Assembly: GCA_023386885.1 (NCBI GenBank)
Contig: JAEWIX010000083.1
Location: 1 to 58,659 of the forward strand
Origin: Pseudomonadota bacterium
Lineage (GTDB): Bacteria > Pseudomonadota > Alphaproteobacteria > Rhizobiales > Xanthobacteraceae
Direction of reading: 5' to 3'
DNA length: 58,659 bases
The notes beneath the pieces were generated by a model. That model did not search any database, was not told the origin of the DNA, and saw only the letters and a program-made list of their open reading frames with translations. This document shows positions 1 to 8,714 of the stretch, piece after piece (the stretch's first letter is position 1; the number at the start of each line of letters is the position of its first letter). The translations under genes and the position numbers were made by a program.

Positions 1-537
1 GAATTGCCGCCGGGAATCCCATCTCCTTGCAGGTCCTTTCCAGGATCTCCACAACGTCGGCGCCGCGGAATGTGAACCGCGGCTCCAGCGCCGGCGAGAA
101 CCGCGAGAAGATATCGACGATGGTGAGTACGCGCAGCTTGCGCCCCGTCGCAAGCTGATCATGCACGAAGTCCATCGCCCACGTCTCGTTCGATCGCGTC
201 GCCGGACGGCGATCTTCCCGCAGTTTGGCCTTGACCCGACGCTTCGGCGTTTTGTTGCGCAATTGCAGGCCTAACTCGCGGTAGATGCGTCGCGTCTTGT
301 TTTGTCCGTGACGCCAGCCTTCACGGCGTAGCAGGACATAATCCGCCGATAGCCGTAGCGGATCCGCGTCCGGCAGATCTCCTTGATCCGTTCCTCGAGG
401 GCGGCCTGACCGGAGCGACGGGATTTGTAGTGATAGGTCGAGGTGTCGACCTCGAACACCCGGCAGGTGCGCCGGATCGAAACATCCCATTCGCCGCGCA
501 TCGCATCGACAAGCTTGCGCTTCCGGCCAGGCTTCAA
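1..537 (-). pseudogene. IS3-family transposase OrfB, frameshifted and cut by window edge
   Basis: The frame from 537 (TTG) reads the IS3 OrfB N-terminus (KPGRKRKLVDAMRGEW, then RYGYRRI). At about 338-342 the sequence gives ATT-ATG where the family expects Ile-His-Val. Restoring one C returns the frame to VLLRREGWRHGQNKTRRIYRELGLQLRNK in two pieces, followed by the catalytic-core segment NETWAMDFVHDQL with the first Asp, and VLTIVDIFSRFSP. The rest of the DDE domain lies left of the window. The single-base deletion kills the reading frame unless it is a sequencing error. Confidence 0.8.
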
Positions 538-800
538 ATTTTTCGGCGGATGGCGTCCTGCAGCATCTCCTTGTCCAGGCTGAGATCGGCCACCACCTTG
601 CGCAGCTTGGCGTTCTCATCCTCGAGCTGCTTTAACCGCCGCATCTCGGTCGGCAGCAGCCCGTCGTACTTCTTCTTCCAGTTGAAATAGGTCGCCGGGC
701 TGATCCCGGCCTTGCGGCAGATGTCCGCGACCGGCATACCGTCCGTGCCTTGCTTCAAAATGAATGCTTTCTGGGCGTCCGAAAATTTTGAAGCCTTCAT
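534..800 (-). CDS. IS3-family transposase OrfA
   Basis: This 88-residue protein starts MKASKFSDAQKAF and has the helix-turn-helix of IS3 OrfA proteins (ADICRKAGISPATYFNWKKKY, about residues 25-45). A leucine-rich coiled segment follows (MRRLKQLEDENAKLRKVVADL). It binds the element's ends and supplies the N-terminal part of the OrfAB fusion. Its 3' end runs through an A-rich slippery stretch near 541-546, and orfB lies in the -1 frame, as expected for programmed frameshifting. The gene itself looks intact, but its partner is broken. Confidence 0.85.
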   Translation of the reverse strand: MKASKFSDAQKAFILKQGTDGMPVADICRKAGISPATYFNWKKKYDGLLPTEMRRLKQLEDENAKLRKVVADLSLDKEMLQDAIRRKI

Positions 801-833
801 CGCTCTGCGCTCCTCCCAGCCGGGATATCGGCG

Positions 834-924
834 CGAAAAACTCTAACTCAAAATGGTCCAGTTTGGCGGCCTCAGATCAAGGGTCGAAAAAATCTAACTT
901 CCGGTGGTCCAAACTTCGGCCCCA
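834..924. repeat. two related IS termini in tandem
   Basis: Two 40-base blocks, 834-874 and 885-924, share the pattern CGAAAAA-n-TCTAACT-n5-TGGTCCA and both end in a GGC..CA tip. They look like the same end of two related IS3-type elements separated by ten bases. The inner block belongs to the IS at 1-874. The outer block is probably the surviving tip of an older element into which the first one inserted. Confidence 0.6.
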
Positions 925-1014
925 GCGCAATTGAAATTTGCTCCTTCAATAAGAACATAGTACTGGCGCCGGCCCCGAGACCGACCGACGTTCAAGCTTT
1001 GCGCCGAAACATAT

Positions 1015-2121
1015 TTATCGGGCAGTTAGCCCCGGCGTTGATGCCGATGAAGACCATCCTAACTTCACGGCAAGTTCTATCAGCTGGGATTTGACGAACC
1101 GATGCATCCCCTGCTCCACAAACCGCCAGATGCCCCACGCGAGAACGGCAATGCCCGAAACGATTGCCGTGACAGCCAATACGGCGTGATTATCCGGTGA
1201 CGTCGCCGTGAAGATCACGTAGCCCATCTGCATGTGCAACAAATAAAGCGGATAGGTCATTCCACCAGCGGCAAGCACAATCGTGGCCGGGAGCGGTATA
1301 CATTTGATGCGCGTCGCCAGGAACACTCCCAAAAGAGCCACGACGCAGATGGCAGCCACGACTTTGGGATCGAACGAGCTGTCCGGATGTGCGCCGAGCC
1401 GCTCCAACCTGTGTGTTGCCTGAAAGACCGCGGTCCCCATCGCAAGGGCGAACAGACTCCAGAACCGTATCCCGCGACGGCCGCGGTAATGCTGATAGAT
1501 CAGCAGGCCAACCACAAAGAAGCCGCTGTCGTCGGTAATGAAGAATTTTTCAAAGAGAGGTGCATCGATCGTCAGTTCGTTGGCGAACGTGATTGCAAGC
1601 CACGTGAGGATAATCGCGTCCATGCGGCGAGGAAACCATCCCAACATCATGAACAGCGTCACCCATCCATAGAACACTACCTCGATCACGAGGGACCAGT
1701 ACACCGTATCGACATAGGGCTGACCGAGAAATGGCGCCGCGATGAAAAGGTTGGCAAACCACTGCGTCCGCGTGACGTCAAAATGCCCGGCACCGGCCGC
1801 TAGCGTGACTGCGAACGTCAGCGTCATGCAGAGAACGAATGTCGGATAGATGCGGCTGAAGCGTGCAATGGCGAAGCCGACCCAGGACCGTCCCTCCGCC
1901 GAATAGGCAATGACGAACCCGCTGATGGTGAAGAAGACCGATACGCCGAGAAAGCCGTATTGTCCGATCGGCGCCAAGGCGGGAATCGCAACCTGCGAGA
2001 CGCCGTTCGTCGAGGTCGGCCCCCAGAAGCCATAGTGGTACAGGATAACGGCCACTACGGCGGCAAGCCGCAACAAGTCGAGAACCGGGACCCGAGAATC
2101 CGTGCGGACGGAATTGTCCAT
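1015..2121 (-). CDS. acyltransferase 3 family membrane protein
   Basis: This 368-residue integral membrane protein belongs to the acyltransferase-3 family (OafA/NodX-like), which O-acylates surface polysaccharides or glycolipids. Near the N-terminus it has LDLLRLAAVVAVILYHYGF with the family's conserved His. The ISGFVIAYS segment and AIARFSRIYPTF, the R-x-x-R-x-x-P-type family signature, follow, with about ten hydrophobic segments in all. I chose the ATG at 2121 because GAGGG lies about six bases upstream; an ATG at 2148 has a poorly placed site. It stands alone between IS remnants and gene fragments. The substrate cannot be told from sequence; modification of an envelope glycan is inferred. 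Confidence 0.8.
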   Translation of the reverse strand: MDNSVRTDSRVPVLDLLRLAAVVAVILYHYGFWGPTSTNGVSQVAIPALAPIGQYGFLGVSVFFTISGFVIAYSAEGRSWVGFAIARFSRIYPTFVLCMTLTFAVTLAAGAGHFDVTRTQWFANLFIAAPFLGQPYVDTVYWSLVIEVVFYGWVTLFMMLGWFPRRMDAIILTWLAITFANELTIDAPLFEKFFITDDSGFFVVGLLIYQHYRGRRGIRFWSLFALAMGTAVFQATHRLERLGAHPDSSFDPKVVAAICVVALLGVFLATRIKCIPLPATIVLAAGGMTYPLYLLHMQMGYVIFTATSPDNHAVLAVTAIVSGIAVLAWGIWRFVEQGMHRFVKSQLIELAVKLGWSSSASTPGLTAR

Positions 2122-2230
2122 AGGACGCCCTCTGAATTCGGAGGGCATTCTCCGTCATCCGGGTTGAAGGACACCTTAACGAAACCACTGGAACGCGTGC
2201 CTATCTGGCTTTTAAGGTGGAACTCCAGAC

Positions 2231-2945
2231 TCAAAATATCGACACGACCGTCCCTGCCGCAGCGCTGAACACAACGACGACAAGAGGTGGCGCTCGCCAA
2301 ACGGTCAACAGGACAAATCCAACCAGCGCGATGCCAAAATCCGGCGGCGCGTGAACCGAGGGCGTCCAAACCGGATCGTAGAGCGCCGCGCCCAGCAATC
2401 CCACGACGGCGGCATTGACGCCCCGCATCATCGCCTGGGCGCTTGCACGCTTCCGGAAGGAATCCCAGAACGGCAGGACGCCGAGCAGCACCAGCATGCC
2501 CGGCAGGAATATGCCGACGAGGCCCAGTCCCGCGCCGATAACCCCGTGTGGATTCGGAGTAACAACCGTCCTCAGATAGGCAGCGAAGGTGAAGAGCGGT
2601 CCCGGAACGGCCTGGGCGGCCCCGTAGCCCGCAAGAAATGCATTGTCGCCCAACCAGCCCGGCGTGACGAAAGCCTCACGCAGCAGGGGCAGAACAACGT
2701 GACCGCCGCCGAAGACGAGCGCACCCGAACGGTAGAAGGCATCGAACAGAGCCAGTCCCGATGACGCGGTCAATTCCCGTAATACCGGGAGGCCGAACAG
2801 CAGGAGAAAAAATCCCGTCAGGGCGGCGAAACCTGCGGTTCGTGAAACGGGCATCTCGACATGTCCGGACGGAGCCAGTGTTCCGCCGCGACACAGCCAC
2901 AAGCCAGCGATCCCGCCCAAGGCGATCGCGCCGATCTGTACCACC
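2231..2945 (-). pseudogene. chrA: chromate transporter ChrA, C-terminal remnant
   Basis: The frame encodes about 240 residues matching the second half of long ChrA chromate efflux proteins: the FYRSGALVFGGGHVVLPLL motif, AQAVPGPLFTFAAYLR, and PGMLVLLGVLPFWD. Long ChrA proteins have about 400 residues in two homologous domains. The N-terminal domain is missing here. Homology stops at about 2940-2945, where it runs straight into an oppositely oriented ABC-transporter remnant. An ATG at 3004 opens the frame, but the first 20 or so residues are junction sequence. It is probably non-functional, although single-domain chromate transporters do exist. Confidence 0.75.
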
Positions 2946-3881
2946 GACGAGGTACTGCGCTGGGTCAGGTGATGCAAGCCGCCTCCGCCTTCACGATTGT
3001 TCAAGGCGCCTTCGGCTGGCTGGTCAATAACTATCCACGGCTCGCCGATTGGAATGCAAGTGCACGCCGCGCCGCATCTTTGATGATGTCCCTAGATGGC
3101 CTTGAAAGGGCTGAGCTCGGCGACAGTCTAGGTCGGATCAATCTCGGCGAGACCGGCGACGGCCTGATGGTACGGTTGCACGATTTGTCGGTCACCCTTG
3201 ACGACGCACCGCAGTTTTGCAGGACACCGAGGTCGACATTGAGTCAGGGGAGCGGCTTCTCGTTGCCGGAGAATCCGGCACCGGCAAGAGCACCTTGGTG
3301 CACGCCATCGCAGGCTTATGGCCGTGGGGTGGCGGAAATATCGATTTTCATGCCGACCGCCGCCTCTTCATGTTGCCGTACCATCAGGGACCTTGCGACG
3401 TTCCGCGGCCTGCCCTGCCGCAGCGGAAGACTGGACCGCGGGGCAGCTCGGCGAAGTGCTCGACAAGGTTGGTCTCGCTCATCTCAAAGACAAAATCGAA
3501 GAGGATGCACCGTGGGACCAGACGCTGTCGGGCGGCGAAAAGCAGCGGCTGGCATTCGCCAGGCTGCTTTTGCACAATCCGGGCATCATCGTACTGGATG
3601 AGGCAACCTCCGCTCTCGACGAGAAGAGCCAAGACAAGATGATGGAGCTTTTAACCAAGGAAATGCCGAATGCAACGATCATTTCGGTCGCGCACCGTGC
3701 GGAGCTCGAGGCATTCCATAGCCGCAAGATCGTGCTGGAACGTCGCAAGGACGGTGCCAAACTGGTCAGTGGCATAGAGCATTCCACGGAAAGGAAGCAA
3801 CCGCCTCATCAGCCGCTTTCTGCACGCTCGCAAGACGAAGGCTGCTTCCTGAATCCCTGTTCCACTGGTCGGTCGGCCTGA
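2946..3881 (+). pseudogene. YddA/SbmA-type ABC transporter remnant, truncated and twice frameshifted
   Basis: The sequence resembles the C-terminal part of fused membrane/ATPase ABC transporters of the YddA type. The last membrane-domain segment (GQVMQAASAFTIVQGAFGW) is followed by an ATPase domain. The domain is split over three frames: membrane-domain end up to about 3200; Walker A (GESGTGKST) about 3217-3370; then signature LSGGEKQRLAFARLLL and Walker B (IIVLDEATSALD) from about 3420. Two frameshifts, near 3200-3225 and 3375-3430, separate them. The N-terminal half is absent, cut at the same junction that truncates chrA. This is a decayed gene. Confidence 0.8.
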
Positions 3882-3930
3882 CACTACGACTTGGGAATTG
3901 CAGTCGAATGTAACTCCAGCCGACCGAGTC

Positions 3931-6069
3931 TCAGTTTGGCAGGGTCATCAGCCGGCGCAGATCTGGCTCGCTCTTGAGCACCGCAAACGTCTCCCTATCG
4001 TCCAAAAACTCGCAAGCGTCTTGCAAGGTCGAAGCATCATCCAACTTGGCCCGCGCGGTGGCGAGATGAACGTCGATCAGACCGCGCGGGCGGGCCCGGC
4101 CATTGCCGCATGCGCTGAGGTGCGTGGCCAGAAGCTCTGGATCGCTCCGCAGCGCACAGAGAGGCGGTTCATTGCGTGTGGGGCGCGAAGTATCCGCTCC
4201 GTTGGCGTTCATGATGACCTTTGTCGGCGCACTTTGCTCCGGCGTCACGAACAAGTATGGCATCGTGCCACACGGAATGATCCGAGAGCATATGGCCCCA
4301 ACTGGAATGCTCAGTAGGAGGCCCATGACGACCGGCGTCATCCAGACCAAGAGCGGCAAGGAAACAGCGTATGCGCCGGCAGCCATGGCGATTCCGATCA
4401 TCGTTGGGGCAAAGTACTTTCGGCGTATTTCCTCGGCATCTACATCGCCATCGTCGCGCCGCTGGACAGCCCATCCGGAATCGCGCCCCATGACGATTTG
4501 CATGACCGCTGTCGACTGAAACACCATCATGACCGGCGCGATCAAACCGGACAGGAGGGTTTCAGCCAGCACGCCGACAAACACGCGAAATCCTCCGCCG
4601 AACTCTCGCCTCTCTTTCCGTTGTGTTAGCAATAGAAGATACGCAAGCAGCTTCGGGATGATCAGCAGCGACATGGTCGCAACGAAAACCCAGGCAGCAC
4701 GCACGGGATCCTGCGCAGGCCATGTCGGAAACAACGAATACTCCTTGCTGAAATATTCAGGCCGAACGAACTGCGCCTGCAACGAGATCAACATCCCGAA
4801 GAGCAGAAAGAGGAACCACAACGGCGCGGTCAGATAGGAGCCTATGCCCGTCAACAGATGCAATCGCGATACCCAGTGCAACCTTCGCGCCGGCAACACG
4901 GCAAGGTGCTGTAGATTTCCTTGGCACCATCGTCGGTCCCGCGCAGCGTAGTCGATCGGCGACGGCGGGCACTCTTCGTAGCTCCCTTTCAGGTTCGTTG
5001 CCATGCGGATAGCCCAGCCGCCTCGGCGCATGAGAGCCGCCTCAATGAAATCATGGCTGAGGATATGGCCGCCGAACGGCTTGCGTCCCTTCAACTCGGG
5101 TAAACCCGCATTGTCAGCGAAAGCCGAAACCCGAATGATCGCGTTGTGGCCCCAATAGTTGCCCTCGGAGCCGTGCCACCAAGCACACCCCGCAGCGATA
5201 AGCGGCCCGTAAAGTCTGCCGGCGAATTGCTGCATTCGAGCAAATGTCGACCGTGCATTCACAATAATCGGAACGGTCTGGATCAGCGCCACGCCGTCGT
5301 GACGCTCCATTGCGTTAACCAGACGCACGATCGTATCTCCGGTCATCAGACTGTCAGCGTCGAGGACAATCATGTAGTCGTACCCGCCCCCGAAGCGCCT
5401 GACCCAATCCTCGATATTGCCGGACTTGCGCGCTGTATTCTGCTCCCGGTGCCGATAGTAGAGGTTCGCCAACCCTGCGCGCCGAAGACACAGCAGTTCC
5501 TGCTCCTCCTCGATCCATATGCGCGGGTCCGTGGTGTCGCTTAAAACGAACCAGTCGAACTGTGAGCCGAACCTCGTCTTCCCAACCGACCGATGAATAG
5601 CGCGCAGACGCGCCATCACGCGATGGGTGTGCTCGTTATAGGTCGGCAACAACATTGCCGTCCTAGCGCGAATGGAAGGCAACGGGTCGTCCGGTTCAAT
5701 GCCCAGCGCATCCCGTTTCTTGAACAAAAGCACAAAGAAGCCCGCGACCGCCGAGATGAACGAAAGGCTGATCCAGGCGAACAGCACCACGAACAGGACG
5801 AGCACTCCTGCCTCGAGTGCCGTGACGCCACCCACTTTCAGGACTTGATACATTTCATAGCAACCTGCAACCGTCAGGGCGAGCGTGCCGCCGAAGATCA
5901 AGATTCGCCGCGCCGCAGTGGGCTCTGGTACGAAATGCATGCATCTTGTCGCGGGGTCGGGAAGCCGCAAGGCTTGAGTAACCATAGACGTCGGCATCTC
6001 ACACGGGACAAGATGCGCTTGCCTTGCTTCATCCAGGTGTGAGCCGTCTCGTACGTGAGGGGCTTGCAT
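3931..6069 (-). CDS. opgH: glucans biosynthesis glucosyltransferase H
   Basis: OpgH (MdoH) is the inner-membrane glucosyltransferase that builds the beta-1,2 backbone of osmoregulated periplasmic glucans from UDP-glucose. The 712-residue product has N-terminal membrane segments, then a GT2 domain with MLLPTYNEHTHRVMARL, the DADSLMTG aspartate motif and RRWCQGNLQHL, then several C-terminal membrane helices. I chose the ATG at 6069 because it overlaps the opgG stop codon (TGATG), which implies translational coupling; an ATG at 6081 gives four more residues. It forms an operon with opgG. Length is at the short end for the family. Confidence 0.95.
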   Translation of the reverse strand: MQAPHVRDGSHLDEARQAHLVPCEMPTSMVTQALRLPDPATRCMHFVPEPTAARRILIFGGTLALTVAGCYEMYQVLKVGGVTALEAGVLVLFVVLFAWISLSFISAVAGFFVLLFKKRDALGIEPDDPLPSIRARTAMLLPTYNEHTHRVMARLRAIHRSVGKTRFGSQFDWFVLSDTTDPRIWIEEEQELLCLRRAGLANLYYRHREQNTARKSGNIEDWVRRFGGGYDYMIVLDADSLMTGDTIVRLVNAMERHDGVALIQTVPIIVNARSTFARMQQFAGRLYGPLIAAGCAWWHGSEGNYWGHNAIIRVSAFADNAGLPELKGRKPFGGHILSHDFIEAALMRRGGWAIRMATNLKGSYEECPPSPIDYAARDRRWCQGNLQHLAVLPARRLHWVSRLHLLTGIGSYLTAPLWFLFLLFGMLISLQAQFVRPEYFSKEYSLFPTWPAQDPVRAAWVFVATMSLLIIPKLLAYLLLLTQRKERREFGGGFRVFVGVLAETLLSGLIAPVMMVFQSTAVMQIVMGRDSGWAVQRRDDGDVDAEEIRRKYFAPTMIGIAMAAGAYAVSLPLLVWMTPVVMGLLLSIPVGAICSRIIPCGTMPYLFVTPEQSAPTKVIMNANGADTSRPTRNEPPLCALRSDPELLATHLSACGNGRARPRGLIDVHLATARAKLDDASTLQDACEFLDDRETFAVLKSEPDLRRLMTLPN

Positions 6070-7586
6070 CAGGGCGCCCACCGATACACCCAGACTTCGG
6101 AGATCGGCGTATCCTTCTCCATGAGCGAAGCCCGCAATTCGACAGGCGTTTTGTCCTTCAGCAGCATTTCGAAACTCAACCTCCAGCCGCCTGTCTGCGG
6201 ATTTGGCTGCGTCACGATATTCCGGATCTCTGTCTTGTCGGCCGTGACCGCTCCTTTGATCCCCTGTGGCTCGACCGCTTTGAAATTACTTCCGACCAAG
6301 TCCAACACGAACAGTTTTGCTTTGTCCCCCCGCATGCCGACTGCCGATCTCGAGAACTTTGCGATGGGAGGCGGCACCGGCCTGTCCTGCCCCCAGTGCA
6401 GGCGATATGTGAAGCTATGCTCGGCTTTGGCCTGAAGCCGTGCTTTCGGATGCCAGAACGCGGAAATGTTGTCGTGGATTTCTTCCTTGGTCGGAATCTC
6501 AAGTAATTGGACCGAACCTTCGCCCCAGTCGCCGATCGGCTCAACCCAAAGACTCGGACGCTTCTCGAAATTCGATTCGAGATCCTGATAGTCGGAAAAG
6601 TCTCGCTGCCGCTGTATCAGGCCAAAGCCGCGCGGGCCGACATCAGCGAAGGAACTGATCTGCAGATCGCGTGGATTGTTTAGCGGACGCCAGAGCGTTT
6701 CGCCGCGCCCGTTCAGCATGCCAAGCCCGTCTGAATCATGAACTTCGGGCCGGAAGTCATCGACTTCGATCCGATCGTTGGGTCCGAAGAAGAACATGCT
6801 GGTCATCGGCGCCAGGCCGACGTTCTGAAGCTCGACGCGCGGATAGACCGCGGCCTCGACATCGAAAACCGTGGTTTCTCCGGGCAGGATCGAGAACTTG
6901 TAAGCAGAGGAGGCGCTCTCGCTGTCCAGCAGCGCATGGATCACCAGGGAGCGGGCTTTTAGCGTCGGCTTCTCAAGCCAGAACGCCTTGAACTGTGGAA
7001 ACTCTTCACCGGATGCTTGCCCGGTGTTGATGGCGAGCCCGCGCGCGGAAAGGCCGTACAATTGTCCCTTCGCGACAGCTCGGAAGTAGCTCGCACCGAG
7101 AAAGACGCACACCTCGTCATAATAGTCGGGCCTATTTATCGGTGCATGGATCCGGAAGCCTGCGAAGCCGAGATCGACGCCGTCTCCCGGAGGTTTCACC
7201 GTGCCAAACGAAAAGTTCTCCGAGCGATACGGAATCTTCGCCGCCCGTCCATTCGCGACCTCGAATATCTCGACCGGATTCTTATAAAAAAATCCGCGAT
7301 GAAAGAACTGAACCTCGAACGGAAGCTTTTCTGCTCTCCATAGAGCCGCCTCGGACTTATAACGAATGGAACGATACTGATCGTAATCGAGGTTCTTGAA
7401 TGCGTCCGGCAACTTCTCGTTGGACGCTTTGAAAGGCTTGGCGGCCAACTCTCGCGCAATTTTCCGAACAGACGTGACATCGAACACGTCGGTCGCGGGT
7501 TCTGCGTGAGAGATCGCCCCACGCGCAACAAGAGGAACAGCGATAGTCGCCTTCAATACATCTCTTCGGTTCACGGAATCCCTCAT
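6069..7586 (-). CDS. opgG: glucan biosynthesis protein G/D, Tat-exported
   Basis: OpgG/OpgD (MdoG family) is a periplasmic protein needed to elaborate the glucan chain made by OpgH. The product is 505 residues, close to E. coli OpgG. It begins with a twin-arginine-type signal (NRRDVLKATIAVPLVARG) ending near residue 28. The family core follows: DVTSVRKIARELAAKPF, LDYDQYRSIRYK and the FFHRGFFYKNPVEIFEV region. ATG 7586 is preferred over a GTG three codons upstream. A Tat signal is more typical of OpgD than of OpgG, so the G/D assignment is uncertain. A sigma-EcfG-type promoter lies 69 bases upstream. Confidence 0.9.
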   Translation of the reverse strand: MRDSVNRRDVLKATIAVPLVARGAISHAEPATDVFDVTSVRKIARELAAKPFKASNEKLPDAFKNLDYDQYRSIRYKSEAALWRAEKLPFEVQFFHRGFFYKNPVEIFEVANGRAAKIPYRSENFSFGTVKPPGDGVDLGFAGFRIHAPINRPDYYDEVCVFLGASYFRAVAKGQLYGLSARGLAINTGQASGEEFPQFKAFWLEKPTLKARSLVIHALLDSESASSAYKFSILPGETTVFDVEAAVYPRVELQNVGLAPMTSMFFFGPNDRIEVDDFRPEVHDSDGLGMLNGRGETLWRPLNNPRDLQISSFADVGPRGFGLIQRQRDFSDYQDLESNFEKRPSLWVEPIGDWGEGSVQLLEIPTKEEIHDNISAFWHPKARLQAKAEHSFTYRLHWGQDRPVPPPIAKFSRSAVGMRGDKAKLFVLDLVGSNFKAVEPQGIKGAVTADKTEIRNIVTQPNPQTGGWRLSFEMLLKDKTPVELRASLMEKDTPISEVWVYRWAP

Positions 7587-7655
7587 GGCAATCACGTCTA
7601 GTCACGGCAGCACAGGTTCCGAACCGGACACGTAGCGACACGGGTCTCACTGCTA

Positions 7656-7680
7656 AACGGGAGAGAGCGATGTAGGTTCC
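7656..7680 (-). promoter_or_regulatory. sigma-EcfG-type promoter for opgGH
   Basis: On the minus strand GGAAC (7680-7676) is separated by 17 bases from GTT (7658-7656), preceded by C. This matches the alphaproteobacterial general-stress promoter GGAAC-N16/17-nGTT. The -10 lies 69 bases before the opgG start. Assignment is by motif only. Confidence 0.65.
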
Positions 7681-7730
7681 ATAACAGGCGCCATGAAACC
7701 GGTTCAGCTGAAAGACGGTGCGAGCCGCAC

Positions 7731-7764
7731 AAAAATACGAGCGGGCTGACAAGTGACCCGCTCG
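7731..7764 (-). terminator. rho-independent terminator of the DUF1236 gene
   Basis: An eight-base stem (CGAGCGGG at 7757-7764 and 7738-7745 read on the minus strand) is followed by a T-rich tail (7736-7731). It lies 17 bases after the DUF1236 stop codon. Confidence 0.75.
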
Positions 7765-7780
7765 CAAATTCCGAACTGAA

Positions 7781-8125
7781 CTAGTCGATCACCTGAACGA
7801 CGCGTCGGCTTCCGGGATCGACCAGGACGACGTCATCGCCCGAATAAACGTATCGGTAAGTGTGCAGCGATGGACCCCAGTCTTCGGGGACGGTGTGAAG
7901 TTCGACATCGGCCGGAAGAACGGCGCCGACCGCAATCTTTTCCTTCACCATCACCGGCCGCACCTTATGTTCTGTGATATAAGTCCTGATTTTGGTGCGC
8001 TGCTCGGGCGCCACCGTCACGGACGCCGAACTGGCGGTACCAGTCGTCGTCACGGTCGTGGTTTGACAAAATGCAGGCGACGAGATCGTCAGCGCAGCAA
8101 TCGCTGCCAGGTAAGCGAGTTTCAT
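7781..8125 (-). CDS. DUF1236 domain protein, exported
   Basis: The 114-residue product begins with a cleavable signal peptide (MKLAYLAAIAALTISSPAFCQ). A Ser/Thr/Val-rich linker follows, then a DUF1236 domain with EQRTKIRTYITEHKV and a C-terminal VVLVDPGSRRVVQVID. DUF1236 proteins are small periplasmic or surface proteins common in this family of bacteria; no biochemical role is known. I chose the ATG at 8125 because it opens the signal peptide; an upstream ATG would add 30 unlikely residues. It has its own sigma-EcfG-type promoter and terminator, so it is a single-gene unit. Confidence 0.85.
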   Translation of the reverse strand: MKLAYLAAIAALTISSPAFCQTTTVTTTGTASSASVTVAPEQRTKIRTYITEHKVRPVMVKEKIAVGAVLPADVELHTVPEDWGPSLHTYRYVYSGDDVVLVDPGSRRVVQVID

Positions 8126-8168
8126 TGATCCTCTCCTCATGATTGATCTGGCCAAATGACAAATGAGC

Positions 8169-8193
8169 AACTCAGGAGAAAAATGAATGTTCC
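8169..8193 (-). promoter_or_regulatory. sigma-EcfG-type promoter for the DUF1236 gene
   Basis: On the minus strand GGAAC (8193-8189), 17 bases, GTT (8171-8169). The -10 ends 43 bases before the ATG at 8125. Confidence 0.7.
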
Positions 8194-8319
8194 GCGTAAC
8201 AACAAGGGATCGCAACAGCCGGCTGGAATATCCACATCCGCCTCGGCTCTGGAACTAACCATCGATCAAAGCATTGGCTCGCCATTCAGGGATCTGTTTT
8301 CGAACGGAGTCCGCGTTTC

Positions 8320-8367
8320 CACTCACTGAAAACTGCACTCGCTGAGAACTGCACTCGCTGAGAACTG
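8320..8367. repeat. three tandem copies of a 16-base unit
   Basis: The unit CACTCGCTGAGAACTG occurs at 8336-8351 and 8352-8367 without a mismatch. It is preceded at 8320-8335 by a copy with two differences (CACTCACTGAAAACTG). It lies in non-coding sequence; function unknown. Confidence 0.9.
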
Positions 8368-8502
8368 CATGGTCCACGCAAAGTTCGGTGCCGCGCTCGG
8401 ACGCGACGGTCGCAGTACAGGTGGCAACGACCAGATCCGTTGCCTGGGTGGTGGAGGTTCTTTCATTGATCGGTCCCGGACATTCGCGTCGCTCAATTGA
8501 CC

Positions 8503-8652
8503 CTAGTTTCGCTTGAAGTATTGGATTTCACGTTCATGCTTCTCGGCGTCGGCGCGGCTTTCAAAGGTGCCGAGATTGCGGCGCTTGCCTGTTTTTGGAT
8601 CGACCTTGCGCGAATAGATTCGATATTTTCCCGATTTGAGTTTGCGAATCAT
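8503..8652 (-). CDS. small basic protein, 49 residues, unknown function
   Basis: The frame reads MIRKLKSGKYRIYSRKVD, then PKTGKRRNLGTFESRADAEK, and ends EREIQYFKRN. It is basic and compact and looks like a complete two- or three-strand fold with a C-terminal helix. I recall near-identical short proteins of this style in Rhizobiales genomes annotated as hypothetical. The repeated G-K-R pattern and the linker-like NLGTFESRADAEKHE resemble the N-terminal AP2-like (Arm) domain of phage integrases, so a stand-alone DNA-binding relative is one possibility. It lies between the DUF892 gene and an intergenic repeat on the same strand. No sigma-EcfG motif is visible upstream. Confidence 0.7.
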   Translation of the reverse strand: MIRKLKSGKYRIYSRKVDPKTGKRRNLGTFESRADAEKHEREIQYFKRN

Positions 8653-8714
8653 GTTGCCACTCAACGGTGACGTGAACGAGGCAGATCATGCGCCGTCGGG
8701 CCGACAAGATTTTC

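Larger units (their letters stand above)
1..874 (-). mobile_element. IS3-family insertion sequence, partial and inactive
   Basis: The element carries a short helix-turn-helix orfA and a DDE transposase orfB read leftward, the layout of the IS3 family (IS407/IS51-like). The upstream terminus appears to be at 871-874, where a TG...CA-type end (reading TGAGGCCGCC inward) follows the orfA leader. The other end lies left of the window. orfB carries a one-base deletion near 340, so the copy should not make an active transposase. A second, related terminus lies just outside (885-924), suggesting nested insertion. Family assignment is confident; the subgroup is inferred from end sequence and protein style. 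Confidence 0.8.
8126..8502. other. intergenic region: promoter, tandem repeat, no gene seen
   Basis: The left end holds the leader and sigma-EcfG-type promoter of the DUF1236 gene (8169-8193). The middle holds a 3 x 16-base tandem repeat (8320-8367). I see no convincing open frame or RNA gene in the remainder. Confidence 0.6.

Noticed and set aside
1234..1803. 189-residue frame opposite the acyltransferase gene
   Set aside because: Shadow frame of a high-GC membrane gene; the acyltransferase frame carries all the motifs.
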